Shown piece after piece: positions 52,369 through 62,138 of a DNA stretch of 64,000 bases. The stretch is from Thioalkalivibrio sulfidiphilus. Lineage in GTDB: Bacteria; Pseudomonadota; Gammaproteobacteria; Ectothiorhodospirales; Ectothiorhodospiraceae. A model generated the notes under the pieces. The model saw only the letters and a program-made list of their open reading frames with translations, made no database searches and had not been told where the DNA came from. The DNA lies in NCBI RefSeq assembly GCF_000377945.1, contig NZ_KB898927.1, positions 1 through 64,000 of the forward strand. Direction: 5' to 3'. Position 1 is the first letter of the stretch, and the number at the start of each line of letters is the position of its first letter. The position numbers and the translations under genes are program-made.

Positions 52369-52542
52369 GGATTCGAACCCACGAACATGGACACGAGGGT
52401 TCGACGGGCGAAGCGCAGCGTAGCCCGAACGTTGCCGCCCAGCGGCGACGGCCCGGAGGGTGAGGCGCGATAGCGCCGAATAATCCCACCCTCTCCGCCA
52501 TACATAAACAAAAGGGGCCCCCGGCAGTATCGGGGGCCCTTT
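52369..52542. repeat. Scrambled duplicate of the tRNA-Ser 3' end and terminator, with a triple-hairpin unit inside
   Basis: Bases 52369-52386 are the exact inverse complement of the tRNA T-arm (52275-52292). Bases 52482-52504 repeat the tRNA 3' end plus CATACA in direct orientation. The stem 52511-52542 repeats the terminator. Between them lies 52399-52480, which contains CGGGC/GCCCG and GCCGC/GCGGC stems and the GGAGGGTGAG core with a GGCGC/GCGCC stem. That core is shared with the repeats in cdsA and at 23.9 kb. Confidence 0.75.
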
Positions 52543-52561
52543 GCCGTGTACGGCCCCCGCC

Positions 52562-52924
52562 TTATTGCCCAGGCTCCACGCTCATCACGGTGTAGTCACC
52601 GTCCACCCGGTCAATGGTCACGTTCACCTTGTCGCCGGCTTTCAGGCCTTCCAGCAGGGCGGGGTCGCTGACCTTGAAGGTCATGGTCATGGGCGGCATG
52701 TCCAGGTTGGGGACCTCGCCGTGGCGCAGGGAGACGGTGTTGGCGCGGGTGTTCACCCGGCGCACCTCGGCCTCAACCTGGGGCAGTTCACCGGAGGCGG
52801 CTGCGGGCTCGGCAGGGCCGTGATCGTGTGTGTGGGCATGACCGTGGTTGCCTGCCTGGGCAGGGCCCAGGGCCATCAGGCCGAACATCAAGGCGGTGGT
52901 CGTCATCTTCAGCAGGGTTTTCAT
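52562..52924 (-). CDS. CusF-like periplasmic copper-binding protein
   Basis: The 120 residues have a signal peptide (MKTLLKMTTTALMFGLMAL ending AQA-GN), then a His-rich segment (HGHAHTHDHG) that may bind metal. A CusF-type OB-fold follows with the metal pocket pattern GEVPNLDMPPMTMTFKVSDP (W44/Met-type site: two Met in MPPMTM). The domain usually hands Cu(I)/Ag(I) to efflux systems. It is the last gene of the minus-strand copper cluster, 50 bases after the multicopper oxidase. Confidence 0.85.
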   Translation of the reverse strand: MKTLLKMTTTALMFGLMALGPAQAGNHGHAHTHDHGPAEPAAASGELPQVEAEVRRVNTRANTVSLRHGEVPNLDMPPMTMTFKVSDPALLEGLKAGDKVNVTIDRVDGDYTVMSVEPGQ

Positions 52925-52974
52925 CCTGTTTTTCTCCGTATCGTGTGCCGGTGGTCCGGCGGGGTGTGTCTGGA

Positions 52975-54381
52975 TCAATGGTTGTGCCCGCCGCCCGTGG
53001 GCCTGCGTACCTGCAGTTCCAGGGCGGTGCGGTTGAGGTCCGGCACCTCGCCGCGGTTGAGCCGTTCCGAGGCGAAGCGCGCGGGCTCGGGCAGTTCGCC
53101 GGTCCACTCGTAGGCCTGGGTGCCCGGGGGCTGTTCGTACCAGCCGGGGTCGGAGTAGTCACCCGGCTTCTGGTCGCGGCGCACCTTGAAGCTGGTGAAC
53201 ATGCCGCCCATGCCGATGGGGCCGTGGGGGCCGTGGCCGGCCATCATGGGCAGGGTCTCCTCGGGCAGCATCATGGTCATGTCCTTCATGTCGCCCATGC
53301 CCCGCTCGCCCATGAGCATGTAGTCGGGCACCAGGTTCTGGATGCGCCCCACCAGGCCGCGGTGGTCGACGCCGATCATGGTCGGCACGTCGTGGCCCAT
53401 GGGGTTCATGGCGTGGTGGCTCTTGTGGCAGTGGAAGGCCCAGTCGCCCTCGGAGTCGGCGATGAATTCCACCTGGCGCATCTGGCCCACGGCGATGTCC
53501 GTGGTGACCTCGGGCCAGCGGGCGCCGGGTGGGACCGGGCCGCCGTCGGTGCCGGTGACCTCGAACTCGTGGCCATGGATGTGGATGGGGTGGTTGGTCA
53601 TGGTCAGGTTGCCCATGCGGATGCGCACCCGGTCACCGAGGCGCACGTTCATGGAGTCGATGCCCGGGAAGGCGCGGCTGTTGAAGGTCCACAGGTTGAA
53701 GTCGAGCATCTCGTTGATCTTGGGCGTGACGCTGCCGGGATCGATGTCGTAGGCGTTGAGCAGGAAGCAGAAGTCCCGATCCACCTCGCTGATCGCCGGG
53801 TGGCGATTGCGCGGGTGGGTGACCCAGAAGCCCATCATGCCCATGGCCATCTGCACCATCTCGTCGAAGTGGGGGTGGTACATGAAGGTGCCGGGGCGGC
53901 GCGCGACGAATTCGTAGACGAAGGTCTTGCCCACCGGGATGTGCTTCTGGTTGAGCCCCGCCACGCCGTCCATGCCGTTGGGCAGGCGCTGGCCGTGCCA
54001 GTGTATGGTGGTGGGCTCGGGCAGGCGGTTGGTGACGAACAGGCGCACCCGGTCGCCTTCCACCACCTCGATGGTGGGGCCGGGGCTCTGGCCGTTGTAG
54101 CCCCACAGGCGCGCGATCATGCCCGGGGCGATCTCCCGCTCCACCGGCTCGGCCACCAGGTGGAATTCCTTGACGCCCTGATTCATGCGCCAGGGGGCGG
54201 TCCAGCCGTTGAGGGTGACCACCGGGTTGTAGGGGCGACCGGTGTCCGGCATGCGGGGCGGCGCCGTCTCCGGGGAGGTGACGATCATGGGCTCGGGCAG
54301 GGCGGCCAGGGCCACCTTGCTCACGGCGGTGGCGGACACCGCGCCGAAGGCGGCGCTGGCGAGAAATTCGCGTCGATTCAT
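52975..54381 (-). CDS. Multicopper oxidase, CopA/CueO-type copper resistance
   Basis: The 468-residue exported oxidase begins with a twin-arginine signal (MNRREFLASAAFGAV). All four copper motifs are visible: HWHG (127-130), HPHF (169-172), NHPIHIHGHEF (263-273) and HCHKSHHAMNPMGH (317-330). The last carries the T1 Cys318. Downstream Met-rich stretches (MGERGMGDMKDMTMMLPEE) resemble those used for Cu(I) binding. The likely role is periplasmic oxidation of Cu(I) to Cu(II). The gene follows the TolC-family gene by three bases. Confidence 0.92.
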   Translation of the reverse strand: MNRREFLASAAFGAVSATAVSKVALAALPEPMIVTSPETAPPRMPDTGRPYNPVVTLNGWTAPWRMNQGVKEFHLVAEPVEREIAPGMIARLWGYNGQSPGPTIEVVEGDRVRLFVTNRLPEPTTIHWHGQRLPNGMDGVAGLNQKHIPVGKTFVYEFVARRPGTFMYHPHFDEMVQMAMGMMGFWVTHPRNRHPAISEVDRDFCFLLNAYDIDPGSVTPKINEMLDFNLWTFNSRAFPGIDSMNVRLGDRVRIRMGNLTMTNHPIHIHGHEFEVTGTDGGPVPPGARWPEVTTDIAVGQMRQVEFIADSEGDWAFHCHKSHHAMNPMGHDVPTMIGVDHRGLVGRIQNLVPDYMLMGERGMGDMKDMTMMLPEETLPMMAGHGPHGPIGMGGMFTSFKVRRDQKPGDYSDPGWYEQPPGTQAYEWTGELPEPARFASERLNRGEVPDLNRTALELQVRRPTGGGHNH

Positions 54382-54384
54382 GGC

Positions 54385-55701
54385 TCAGTGACCTCCTGCT
54401 GCCTTGGAATTGGATGCCGCGCCGAGGCTGGAGCCGTCCGCTCCGGCGTAGTCCGCACCGGCGAGCACGGCCTGCAGGTTGGCGTGGGCCAGCCAGAAGT
54501 CGCGCAGGGCCTGCAGGGCGGCGTCGCTGCGTTCCACCCGGTCCCGGGCGCTGGCCAGCAGGTCCCAGGTGCTCTTGAGCATGCCGTTGTACCGCAGCAG
54601 GGTCTCCTCCTGGATCGCTTCGCTCAGGCGCGCGTTCTCCCCGGCCAGGCGGGCGATGTCGTAGGCCACCCGGTACTGGTGGTAGGCCTCGCGCACCTGG
54701 GAGCGGATGCGCACGGCCAGGGCATGGGCCTCGGCCCGGGCGCGCAGTGCCTCACCGGTCTCGTGGCGGGCGGGCAGGCGCCGCTGTTCCAGCACCGGGG
54801 CACGGGTGATGAGCTGTCCCATGGGGTCGTCGCTGTCGGTGTCCTCGGGCAGCGTCACGGACAGGGCCTCCCGGGCCGCCGCCTGCCAGGTCTCCAGGCT
54901 GGCGGCGGACAGCCCGCGCCGGGCCCACTCGGCGTCCCTGACCGCCAGGGCCAGTCGCGGGTGTCTTTCAAGGGCCAGGGCCTCCAGGGCGTCGGCCTCA
55001 AGGGGGCTGTCCGGCAGCGCCGGCAGGGTGTCCGGCAGGTGCAGTGCGGTGGCATCGCCCCACAGACCCAGCTTGCGGATCAGGGCCTCCCGGGCGCTGG
55101 CGGCGGCCTGGCGGGCCTGCGCCAGCTGGATGGCCGCGTCGGACAGGGCCAGTTGCTGCTTCAGCAGCCGGTCCTGGCCCCAGTTGCCCACCCGGGTCAT
55201 GCGCACCGCCAGTTCGTTGCTCAGGTCGGTGGCCTCGAAGGCCTGCTCGGTGCGGCGCAGGCCCTGCTCGGCAGCCACGGCCTGGATCCAGGCCCGGTGC
55301 ACCTCGCGGGAGAACTCGATCACGGCGATGTCCGCCTCGGCCCGCTCCAGGGCGCCCATGGTCTCGGTGGCGAACAGGTCCGGGCGCTTGCCCAGGGCCA
55401 TGCGCAGCGCCTCGGCGGGGGTGAGGGGCTCGCCCGACGGCGGGGAGACCGGTTCGGCGGCGGGCAGGTTGTCCGCTTCCCAGCGCAGCACGTCCATGTG
55501 CCCACGGGTAAAGGCGCCCACGGTGTCATTGCTCTGACGCCAGTCCTCCTCGCCCATGGTCGCCCCGGGCAGGGTCGCGGGCAGGGCGCTGTAGGCGGGC
55601 GGCGGCACCGGCGCAGCGGGGTCGTAGGCCGCCGGCGTGGCTGCCGCCAGGGCAGGGAACAGTCCCGCCGCCAGCAGCAGGTGGAGCGTGCGTGTTCGCA
55701 T
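54385..55701 (-). CDS. TolC-family outer-membrane efflux-like protein of the copper cluster
   Basis: The 438 residues start with a signal peptide (MRTRTLHLLLAAGLFPALAA). They continue with the long helical repeats of the OEP/TolC family (LTPAEALRMALGKRPDLFAT, ETLLRYNGMLKSTWDLLASA, ALQALRDFWLAHANLQAVLA). An AGGAGG site lies nine bases before the ATG at 55701; another in-frame ATG at 55719 overlaps that site. No inner-membrane RND pump or adaptor gene is nearby, so a partner must be elsewhere. Homologues occur beside multicopper oxidases in other proteobacteria. Confidence 0.82.
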   Translation of the reverse strand: MRTRTLHLLLAAGLFPALAAATPAAYDPAAPVPPPAYSALPATLPGATMGEEDWRQSNDTVGAFTRGHMDVLRWEADNLPAAEPVSPPSGEPLTPAEALRMALGKRPDLFATETMGALERAEADIAVIEFSREVHRAWIQAVAAEQGLRRTEQAFEATDLSNELAVRMTRVGNWGQDRLLKQQLALSDAAIQLAQARQAAASAREALIRKLGLWGDATALHLPDTLPALPDSPLEADALEALALERHPRLALAVRDAEWARRGLSAASLETWQAAAREALSVTLPEDTDSDDPMGQLITRAPVLEQRRLPARHETGEALRARAEAHALAVRIRSQVREAYHQYRVAYDIARLAGENARLSEAIQEETLLRYNGMLKSTWDLLASARDRVERSDAALQALRDFWLAHANLQAVLAGADYAGADGSSLGAASNSKAAGGH

Positions 55702-55831
55702 CGGTCTGTGCCTCCTCATGCTTGTGTAAACCGATCGATCCTGCGTTGATCGTCCGGGGGCCTGCGGTTCCTGACCGCTCGACCCGTGGTGATCATGCCT
55801 CGCCATTCCTGACCTGCGGCTGATAGAGGGA

Positions 55832-55845
55832 TGACAAATCTGTCA
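55832..55845 (-). promoter_or_regulatory. Putative CopR/CusR-type box upstream of the TolC-multicopper oxidase operon
   Basis: TGACA, four bases, TGTCA (55832-55845) is a perfect inverted repeat resembling the TGACA-N4-TGTCA core of CusR/CopR sites. It lies at the 3' end of copD, about 130 bases before the TolC-family gene start, so it could drive the second half of the cluster separately. Confidence 0.45.
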
Positions 55846-55848
55846 GCA

Positions 55849-56742
55849 TCAGCCGCCGGGCGAGCTGGTGGTGGTCAGCAGCGCGGTCAACAGAAACACC
55901 CCCGACACCAGCAGCCCCTCCAGCAGGATGCTGCGGCGCAGACGCCCGGGGGCACGTACGTCACCCCGCTCATAGGCCGGCACCAGGCGCAGCTTGTTCA
56001 GGGCCGCCAGGCCGAGCAGCAGGATCACCAGGGCGATCTTGGCCAGCAGGATCTGCCCGTAGGCGGTGGTGAACAGGGGGAAGAGCCCGCCCGCCAGCAG
56101 CCAGGCCATGGTCACGCCGGCCAGCAGCAGCAGGGCCACCGCTGTGGTCGCCAGTCGGCCGAAGCGGGTGAGCAGGCCCGTGGGTTGTGCCTCGTAGGCC
56201 GGGTTTCCGGCCACCCGGTAGAGGGGGATCAGCGCGCCGATCCAGAAGCTGGCGGTGGCCAGATGGACCAGCAGCAGGCCACCCAGCAGCCAGCGGGGTT
56301 CCTGCTGGGTGTGTCCCACCTGCACGAAGGCGAGCAGCACCAGCACGCCGCCCGGCAGGGCCAGGTACTGCCAGGCGCGACGCCGCAGCAGCAGGGCGTG
56401 AAGCAGCAGCAGTCCGGCCACCGCCAGCAGGGTGCGGTTGCCCTGGGCGCTGTCGAACACAATCCCGAGCAGCATGGGGTCCAGGGCGGCATCGAGGGTG
56501 CCGCCGCCCAGGAAGCCGGCCTGCAGCGGCCACTGCAGCAGCGCCAGGGTGATGGCGGTCCACAGGGACACCAGGGCGATGCGGTTCAGGGCCGCGATCT
56601 GGCGGGCCGGCAGGTCGAGGAAGCCGAGCTTGAACAAGGCGGTCCCGACCGCCAGCAGGCTGCTGGTATAGAAACCGGCGGCCACCAGTACCATGATCAG
56701 GGTCCAGGGTTCCAGGCCTGCGATGAGCGCGGGCAGGGTCAT
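55849..56742 (-). CDS. copD: Copper resistance membrane protein CopD
   Basis: The 297 residues form eight or so hydrophobic helices and contain the CopD domain: LVHLATASFWIGALIPLYRV near residue 180 and RFGRLATTAVALLLLAGVTM, then LLAKIALVILLLGLAALNK with the conserved Lys/Asn. CopD is thought to import copper or pass it from CopC. Its start overlaps the copC stop by one base (TGATG), implying coupling. Confidence 0.9.
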   Translation of the reverse strand: MTLPALIAGLEPWTLIMVLVAAGFYTSSLLAVGTALFKLGFLDLPARQIAALNRIALVSLWTAITLALLQWPLQAGFLGGGTLDAALDPMLLGIVFDSAQGNRTLLAVAGLLLLHALLLRRRAWQYLALPGGVLVLLAFVQVGHTQQEPRWLLGGLLLVHLATASFWIGALIPLYRVAGNPAYEAQPTGLLTRFGRLATTAVALLLLAGVTMAWLLAGGLFPLFTTAYGQILLAKIALVILLLGLAALNKLRLVPAYERGDVRAPGRLRRSILLEGLLVSGVFLLTALLTTTSSPGG

Positions 56743-57107
56743 CAGCGCACCGTAAAATAGAACTCATCGAACATGACATGGCCGTCCTCGGCCAGGCCGC
56801 GCCACTTCACCGTGTACTCGCCCGGGACGAGGGGGCCGGCCGGGGCGGTCTCGAAACGAGTGACTGTCTCGCGTCCCGGACGGGATTGCAGCTCCACACG
56901 CCCTTGGGGGCCGGTGACCTCGAACAGGGTGAGGCGCATGGCGTGGTCAAACCACACGGCGATCTTCTCGGGGGAGCCCTCGATGGTGGAGGCGTGCTCC
57001 GGATACATGCCTTCCTGCTGCGCGTGTGCCCAGACAGGGGAGGTGGTGAACAGGAGGAGGGTGATGCCGAATGCGCCGATGAACCTGATCGAGTGCCTGA
57101 AGGACAT
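56742..57107 (-). CDS. copC: Copper resistance protein CopC
   Basis: The 121 residues are a secreted beta-sandwich protein. A signal peptide ending VWA precedes HAQQEGMYPEHASTIEGSPE, in which the mature N-terminal His is a typical Cu(II) ligand. Then come a VWFDHAMRLTLFEVTGPQG segment and the C-terminal GLAEDGHVMFDEFYFTVR, which adds the Asp-His copper site. No Met-rich Cu(I) loop is evident, pointing to a Cu(II)-only type. Confidence 0.9.
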   Translation of the reverse strand: MSFRHSIRFIGAFGITLLLFTTSPVWAHAQQEGMYPEHASTIEGSPEKIAVWFDHAMRLTLFEVTGPQGRVELQSRPGRETVTRFETAPAGPLVPGEYTVKWRGLAEDGHVMFDEFYFTVR

Positions 57108-57218
57108 GCCTGACTCCTTGAATGGTTGACGGGGTGGTTGTGTGCAGATCCCCGCATCTCCGGGGGCGTCACGGACGGCATCATGCCCGAGAAAAATGGT
57201 CAACAACCTGACCCTTGA

Positions 57219-57234
57219 ATTACATCTGCGTAAT
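57219..57234. promoter_or_regulatory. Putative operator between copC and copR
   Basis: ATTAC, six bases, GTAAT (57219-57234) forms an inverted repeat in the 179-base divergent region between copC and the response regulator. Copper-responsive regulators of this class bind similar ATTAC/GTAAT boxes. It could serve both directions. Confidence 0.45.
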
Positions 57235-57286
57235 CTTTGCCCGGAGGGGCTGTGCCCGGTGGCAGAATGGCGTTCAGGTCACATAC

Positions 57287-57978
<692 letters not shown>

Positions 57979-57982
<4 letters not shown>

Positions 57983-59406
57983 GCCATAAGATAGTGAGCG
58001 ATCTTGGCCTCGGGAGCGCCCGTCGCCGCCTGTCCCTCACCACCCGCCTGGCGCTGTTGTTTGCCCTGGTGGCCGCCGTGCTGCTGCTGTCGCTGGGAAT
58101 GCTGCTGAGCCACGCGGTGGATCGCCACTTCGACGAACTGGACGAGCACGACCTCACCGCCAAGCTCACGGTGATCGGCCAGCTGGTGGCCCGCACCGAC
58201 AGCGAGGCCGCCCTGGACAGCCTGCCGCAGCGGCTGCGCGATGCCCTGGCCGGACACGACAACATCGCCGTGCTGCTGCGTGACCACGAGGGGGTGGTGA
58301 TCTTCGGTGCGAACCTCTCCGCCTTCGAACCGGCCCAGTTGACCGGCGCGGCCCCCGTGGCGGGACAGGGCTGGACCCGCGAGGGACGGCGCTACATCGG
58401 CCGCGAGGGGGCCTTCCAGCTGCCCCTCGCGGACCCCCTGTCGGTGCATGCCGCAGTGGCCCTGGACATCAGCCACCACGAGCATTTCCTGAACCAGGTG
58501 CGCCTGAGTCTGTGGCTCGGGGTGACCCTGGCGGCGGCCCTGGCCGCCTTGCTGGGCTGGCTGGCGGCGCGCCAGGGCCTCGCACCCCTGGCCCGGGTCA
58601 CGACCACCGCCCGGCGCCTGTCCGCCGAGCAGCTCGGCGAGCGCATCCCCGCCGGCGATGCGCCGGCGGAGGTGCGCGAACTGGCCGAGGCCTTCAACGG
58701 CATGCTGGACCGCCTGGAGGCGGCCTTCCAGCGCCTGTCCGATTACTCCGCGGACATCGCCCATGAGCTGCGCACCCCGGTGTCCAATCTCATGACCGAG
58801 ACCGAGGTGGCCCTGTCCCGGACGCGCAGCGCGGAGGCCTATCGTGAGGTGCTGCACTCGAACCTGGAGGAGTTCGAGCGCATGTCACGCATGATCGGCG
58901 ACATGCTGTTCCTGGCCAAGGCGGATGAGGGTCGTCTGCCCCGGGTCGCGGAGCCGGTGGAACTGGCCGAGGAGGCGCAGGCGCTGCTGGAGTTCTACGA
59001 GGCCCTGGCGGAGGAGCGGGGCGTGGACCTGCGCGTGGCGGGGCAGGCGCGGGTCAGGGGCGACCGGCTCATGCTGCGACGCGCGGTGTCCAATCTGCTC
59101 TCCAATGCCCTGCGCCACACGGCGCCCGGCGGCGTGGTGGAGATTCGCATCGAGGAGACGGACCAGGAGGCGCGCCTGGCGGTGTGCAACCCGGGCCCCG
59201 CCATCCCCGCGGAGCGCATTCCCAGGCTGTTCGAGCGTTTCCACAGGATCGACGACGAGCGCGCCGGGCAGGGCGAGGGCGCGGGCCTGGGTCTGGCCAT
59301 CACCCGCTCCATCGTCGAGGCCCATGGCGGACGCATCGACGCGGTCTGCGAGGGCGGCTACACCACCTTCACACTGCATCTGCCGGGAATGAAAGTTATG
59401 CCGTAG
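57979..59406 (+). CDS. Heavy-metal sensor histidine kinase (CopS/CusS type)
   Basis: The 475 residues start at a GTG overlapping the copR stop. Two transmembrane helices (about 24-46 and 176-196) flank a periplasmic sensor of about 130 residues containing HH near 166-169. A HAMP segment follows, then the H-box [20 protein letters not shown] (H262) and the N/G boxes ([31 protein letters not shown]). It is typical of kinases that sense periplasmic Cu/Ag or Zn/Cd; copper is inferred from the neighbouring genes. Confidence 0.92.
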
Positions 59407-59559
59407 GTGCTTCGGCTGGCGGCTATGCCCTGTTGCCAGGGAGTCGGTCTTACAGCGCCCGAGCACCGGGCGGGGCACGCGGTGGGCAGGCCCAGAGCGG
59501 CGGCGGCACGCATGAGCCTGCGTGTGTCCCGGATGGCTGGATCAGGCCCATGATGGTTT

Positions 59560-60300
59560 TCAGTCCCGGGACTGCTTGCGCAGCTGTTCCCGTTCCAGTT
59601 CGACGATTGCCTGCAGCAGTTGCCGCTCGGCCTGGGGTGCGAGCTGGGTGAAGCGTGCGCCGATGTGCAGCCGACCCTGGGTCGGGTGGCTGTGACGGAT
59701 CTCGGCGGTGCAGGCGATGGCGTGGTGTTCCGGCAGCTCCAGGGCTTCCACCTCGACGATCTCGAGATCCTCGAAGATGCTGTCGGCGGGCATCAGGGCC
59801 CCGAAGCCGCCCAGGGAGATGTCCTGCAGACGTCCGCTGATCTGGGCTCCGTCGCCCTTGCGCAGACGCACCTTCAGTTCCTTGCCCAGCCCCACGTAGG
59901 CGCGGAAATGGGCGCGTTTCTGCTGATAGTGGATGAGCTTGGGCAGTGGGCCCGCATAGAAGGCGATGCCTTCGTGCTCGCCCACGTGGATTACCTCGAC
60001 GGCGAAGTGGGCGGGGAGGTTGTTGTAGAAGCCGTACAGGTGCAGGGTCTGTCCCACGGCGATCTTTTCATGGCCGTCGGCCGGCGCCAGTTCGTCCAGG
60101 AAGACGTAGCCCTTCTCGGCGTCGATCTTGAGCAGGGTGGTGTTGAAGTAACCGCGCTGGTTCTCGATGCGCGCGCTCAGCAGGGCACGCGCGTCCTTCA
60201 TGGCATCGAGCACCGCGAGGATGCGCCGCCGGTGGCTGATCTGCTCGTTGAGGCTGCCCTCAACCTCGGGGGAGGGCGGCACTGCCGGGGTTTCGTTCAT
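59560..60300 (-). CDS. PilZ-domain flagellar brake protein (YcgR-like)
   Basis: The 246 residues combine an N-terminal YcgR-type domain (about 35-125, with GQTLHLYGFYNNLPAHFAVE) and a C-terminal PilZ domain. The cyclic di-GMP motif is split as QKRAHFRAYV (RxxxR) and LQDISLGGFGAL (DxSxxG). When bound to c-di-GMP such proteins slow or bias flagellar rotation. It lies downstream of flgN on the same strand, supporting a motility role. Confidence 0.87.
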   Translation of the reverse strand: MNETPAVPPSPEVEGSLNEQISHRRRILAVLDAMKDARALLSARIENQRGYFNTTLLKIDAEKGYVFLDELAPADGHEKIAVGQTLHLYGFYNNLPAHFAVEVIHVGEHEGIAFYAGPLPKLIHYQQKRAHFRAYVGLGKELKVRLRKGDGAQISGRLQDISLGGFGALMPADSIFEDLEIVEVEALELPEHHAIACTAEIRHSHPTQGRLHIGARFTQLAPQAERQLLQAIVELEREQLRKQSRD

Positions 60301-60430
60301 GCTGGATCGGGAGCCCTGCGCTGGGGCCGCCTCTGTTGTTTGTCTTGGTTGTTACGGCAGATGCGAGGTGTCGCGCTGCCAGCCCGGGGCCAATGTAACA
60401 CGGAAGGCCGGTCCGTTGATGGACCGCTTG

Positions 60431-60907
60431 TCAGGCCTTGGAGATGTGCCGGGAGGCGTCGCCGGTGACGGTATGGCCGGAGGGGCCGTAGAGTTCCGTG
60501 CGGGGATCTTCGCCGCGCAGGATGTGGATCGCCTGGTCCACCTGCTGGCGCTGGGTTTCCACCACGCCGCCGTTGATCTGGTTGAGCCGCTTGCAGCGGC
60601 CCATGACCGTCTGCAGACGGTCCCAGAGGGGTGACATGAGACCTTGTTCGTCCCAGGCGCGCAGGCAGGCGGCCATGCCGGCGGCGTCGGCGTCGAAGCC
60701 GGCGGTACGCATCAGCTGGGTCTGCTCGCGGGTGAGGCGTTCCAGGGACACGACCAGTTGCTGCTTCTCGGCCACCGCCTGGTTCAGGGCCTGAAGATCG
60801 CGCTCTGCCAGGGCATTGCTCTCACGTTCCAGGGCGGATTCCAGCAGGCAGGCCTCGCGGACGGCCTGGTTGAGCAGTGTGTCGAGTCTCTGGGCGCTGG
60901 CGTGCAT
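60431..60907 (-). CDS. flgN: Flagellar export chaperone FlgN
   Basis: The 158 residues are almost entirely helical (LLESALERESNALAERDLQA, LNQAVAEKQQLVVSLERLTR), with the RCKRLNQINGGVVETQRQQV region typical of FlgN. FlgN binds the hook-associated proteins FlgK and FlgL. It follows flgM by four bases, as in the conserved flgAMN cluster. Confidence 0.87.
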   Translation of the reverse strand: MHASAQRLDTLLNQAVREACLLESALERESNALAERDLQALNQAVAEKQQLVVSLERLTREQTQLMRTAGFDADAAGMAACLRAWDEQGLMSPLWDRLQTVMGRCKRLNQINGGVVETQRQQVDQAIHILRGEDPRTELYGPSGHTVTGDASRHISKA

Positions 60908-60911
60908 GGCG

Positions 60912-61223
60912 TCAGAGAAGGTCCTCGGTCTGCATGAGCTTGTCGGCCACCCGCTCGGCGTTCACCTGGTAGCTGCCGTCGGCGATGGCCTGGCGGATCT
61001 CGGCCACCCGCTGGCTGTCCACGGCGGGCTGGGCGCTGGCGGTCTGGGTCAGGTCGCTGAGCCGACGGGCGGTGTCGGTCAGGGTTACCTGGTCGTCGTT
61101 GCTGCGCGAGGAGGTGCTGCCCCCGGCCTCACCACCGCGGGAGCCGCGGCTGTCGGACACGGCGCGGCCATCGCCGGTGGCGCGGGCCTGTGTCTGACTC
61201 AAGTTTTTGATATCAATGGACAT
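60912..61223 (-). CDS. flgM: Anti-sigma-28 factor FlgM
   Basis: The 103 residues begin [17 protein letters not shown]. They have a disordered Ser/Gly/Arg-rich middle and the sigma-28-binding C-terminal half ([50 protein letters not shown]). FlgM is exported when the hook is complete, releasing FliA. A sigma-28 promoter is visible just upstream at 61266-61292. Confidence 0.9.
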   Translation of the reverse strand: MSIDIKNLSQTQARATGDGRAVSDSRGSRGGEAGGSTSSRSNDDQVTLTDTARRLSDLTQTASAQPAVDSQRVAEIRQAIADGSYQVNAERVADKLMQTEDLL

Positions 61224-61265
61224 TGTTGAATCCTCTGGCCCTGGGGCTGTTCCCTGTTGAACACA

Positions 61266-61292
61266 TTATCGGCAGCAACAGGGGATTCTTGA
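61266..61292 (-). promoter_or_regulatory. Sigma-28 (FliA) promoter for flgM-flgN
   Basis: On the minus strand TCAAGAAT (-35), an 11-base spacer and GCCGATAA (-10, perfect consensus) are present. The -35 half differs from TAAAGTTT, but an almost identical TCAAGGAA occurs at the cheV promoter, so TCAAG may be the local preference. Confidence 0.8.
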
Positions 61293-61313
61293 GGCCTGGA
61301 TTACGGTATTGGG

Positions 61314-62102
61314 TCACATTCTAACACCCACGACACCGTGGGAGAGCACGACCCCTTCGACCACCCGACGGGAGGAGAGGTTGCGCACCTGGACCCGTTC
61401 GCCCCGGCTGCCGTCGGCCAGGGCCTCGCCCTCCACCCGCACGTTCACGGCGCTGCCTTCGGCCAGCAGGGTGACCCGCTGACCCCGGCGCACCAGCCGG
61501 GGGGGCTCTACCATCTGGGGCGTGAGCACGGTACCGGCGGGCAGGGCACGGCGCAAGACCATGTCCCGGGCCAGTTCCAGGTCGTTGAGGTAGCCGCCAG
61601 GCAGGGCGCCGACGTCATGGCGTTCCAGGCGCAGATGGTGGGCTTCCAGCTGCATGCCCCGGGGCAGGGGATGGCCCAGGACCACCACCTCGCCATGGAC
61701 CGCCACATGCACGGGGACGTACAGGGACCAGGTCACCGGGCCCAGGCAGCGGATGCCCACGGTGCTGTTGCCCGCCAGGCGGGCACCCGGGGAGGTGAAG
61801 GGTTCCAGGCCCTGCTCGCAGGCGCGCAGGCGCAGGCGGGGATCGAGGCGGCCCGGCGAGACCGTGACCTCGAAGGCCTCACCGTGGGCCGCGCGGGCCT
61901 GCTCAGCCATGTAGCGGGTGGCGGTGTCTAGGATGCGTTCGTGGGGTTCGTGGGCCAGCGCGGGTGTACTGATCAGCCACGCCGTGAGGCACAGCAACAC
62001 GCCGGCGGCCGAGACCCTGCGTGTCTTTGAGCGAGGTCCGCCCGTGGGTCCTGGCCCTGGCCGGTCACTGAGTGTCGAGTTGTTGACGGTATAGCGCATC
62101 AT
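61314..62102 (-). CDS. flgA: Flagellar P-ring assembly chaperone FlgA
   Basis: FlgA is a periplasmic chaperone for P-ring assembly. The 262-residue frame has a signal sequence at about 30-50 (AAGVLLCLTAWLISTPALAH) after an unusually long basic N-terminus. The FlgA/SAF domain follows: GMQLEAHHLRLERHDVGALP, ARDMVLRRALPAGTVLTPQM, and RRGQRVTLLAEGSAVNVRVE. The start at 62102 coincides with the predicted sigma-54 transcript start, so the true start may lie further in. Confidence 0.87.
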   Translation of the reverse strand: MMRYTVNNSTLSDRPGPGPTGGPRSKTRRVSAAGVLLCLTAWLISTPALAHEPHERILDTATRYMAEQARAAHGEAFEVTVSPGRLDPRLRLRACEQGLEPFTSPGARLAGNSTVGIRCLGPVTWSLYVPVHVAVHGEVVVLGHPLPRGMQLEAHHLRLERHDVGALPGGYLNDLELARDMVLRRALPAGTVLTPQMVEPPRLVRRGQRVTLLAEGSAVNVRVEGEALADGSRGERVQVRNLSSRRVVEGVVLSHGVVGVRM

Positions 62103-62113
62103 GGCAGTGAACT

Positions 62114-62129
62114 TGCAAGAGGCATGCCA
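62114..62129 (-). promoter_or_regulatory. Sigma-54 promoter for flgA
   Basis: The minus strand reads TGGCATGCCTCTTGCA, with GG and GC exactly 10 bases apart as required for -24/-12 recognition. Sigma-54 control of flgA is known in polar flagellates such as Pseudomonas. Transcription would start near 62103, at or within a base or two of the annotated start codon. Confidence 0.55.
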
Positions 62130-62138
62130 TGGTCCCGC

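Noticed and set aside
52482-52506. Second tRNA-Ser gene
   Set aside because: Only the T-arm 3' half, acceptor 3' strand and CCA are present; the 5' half and anticodon arm are missing.
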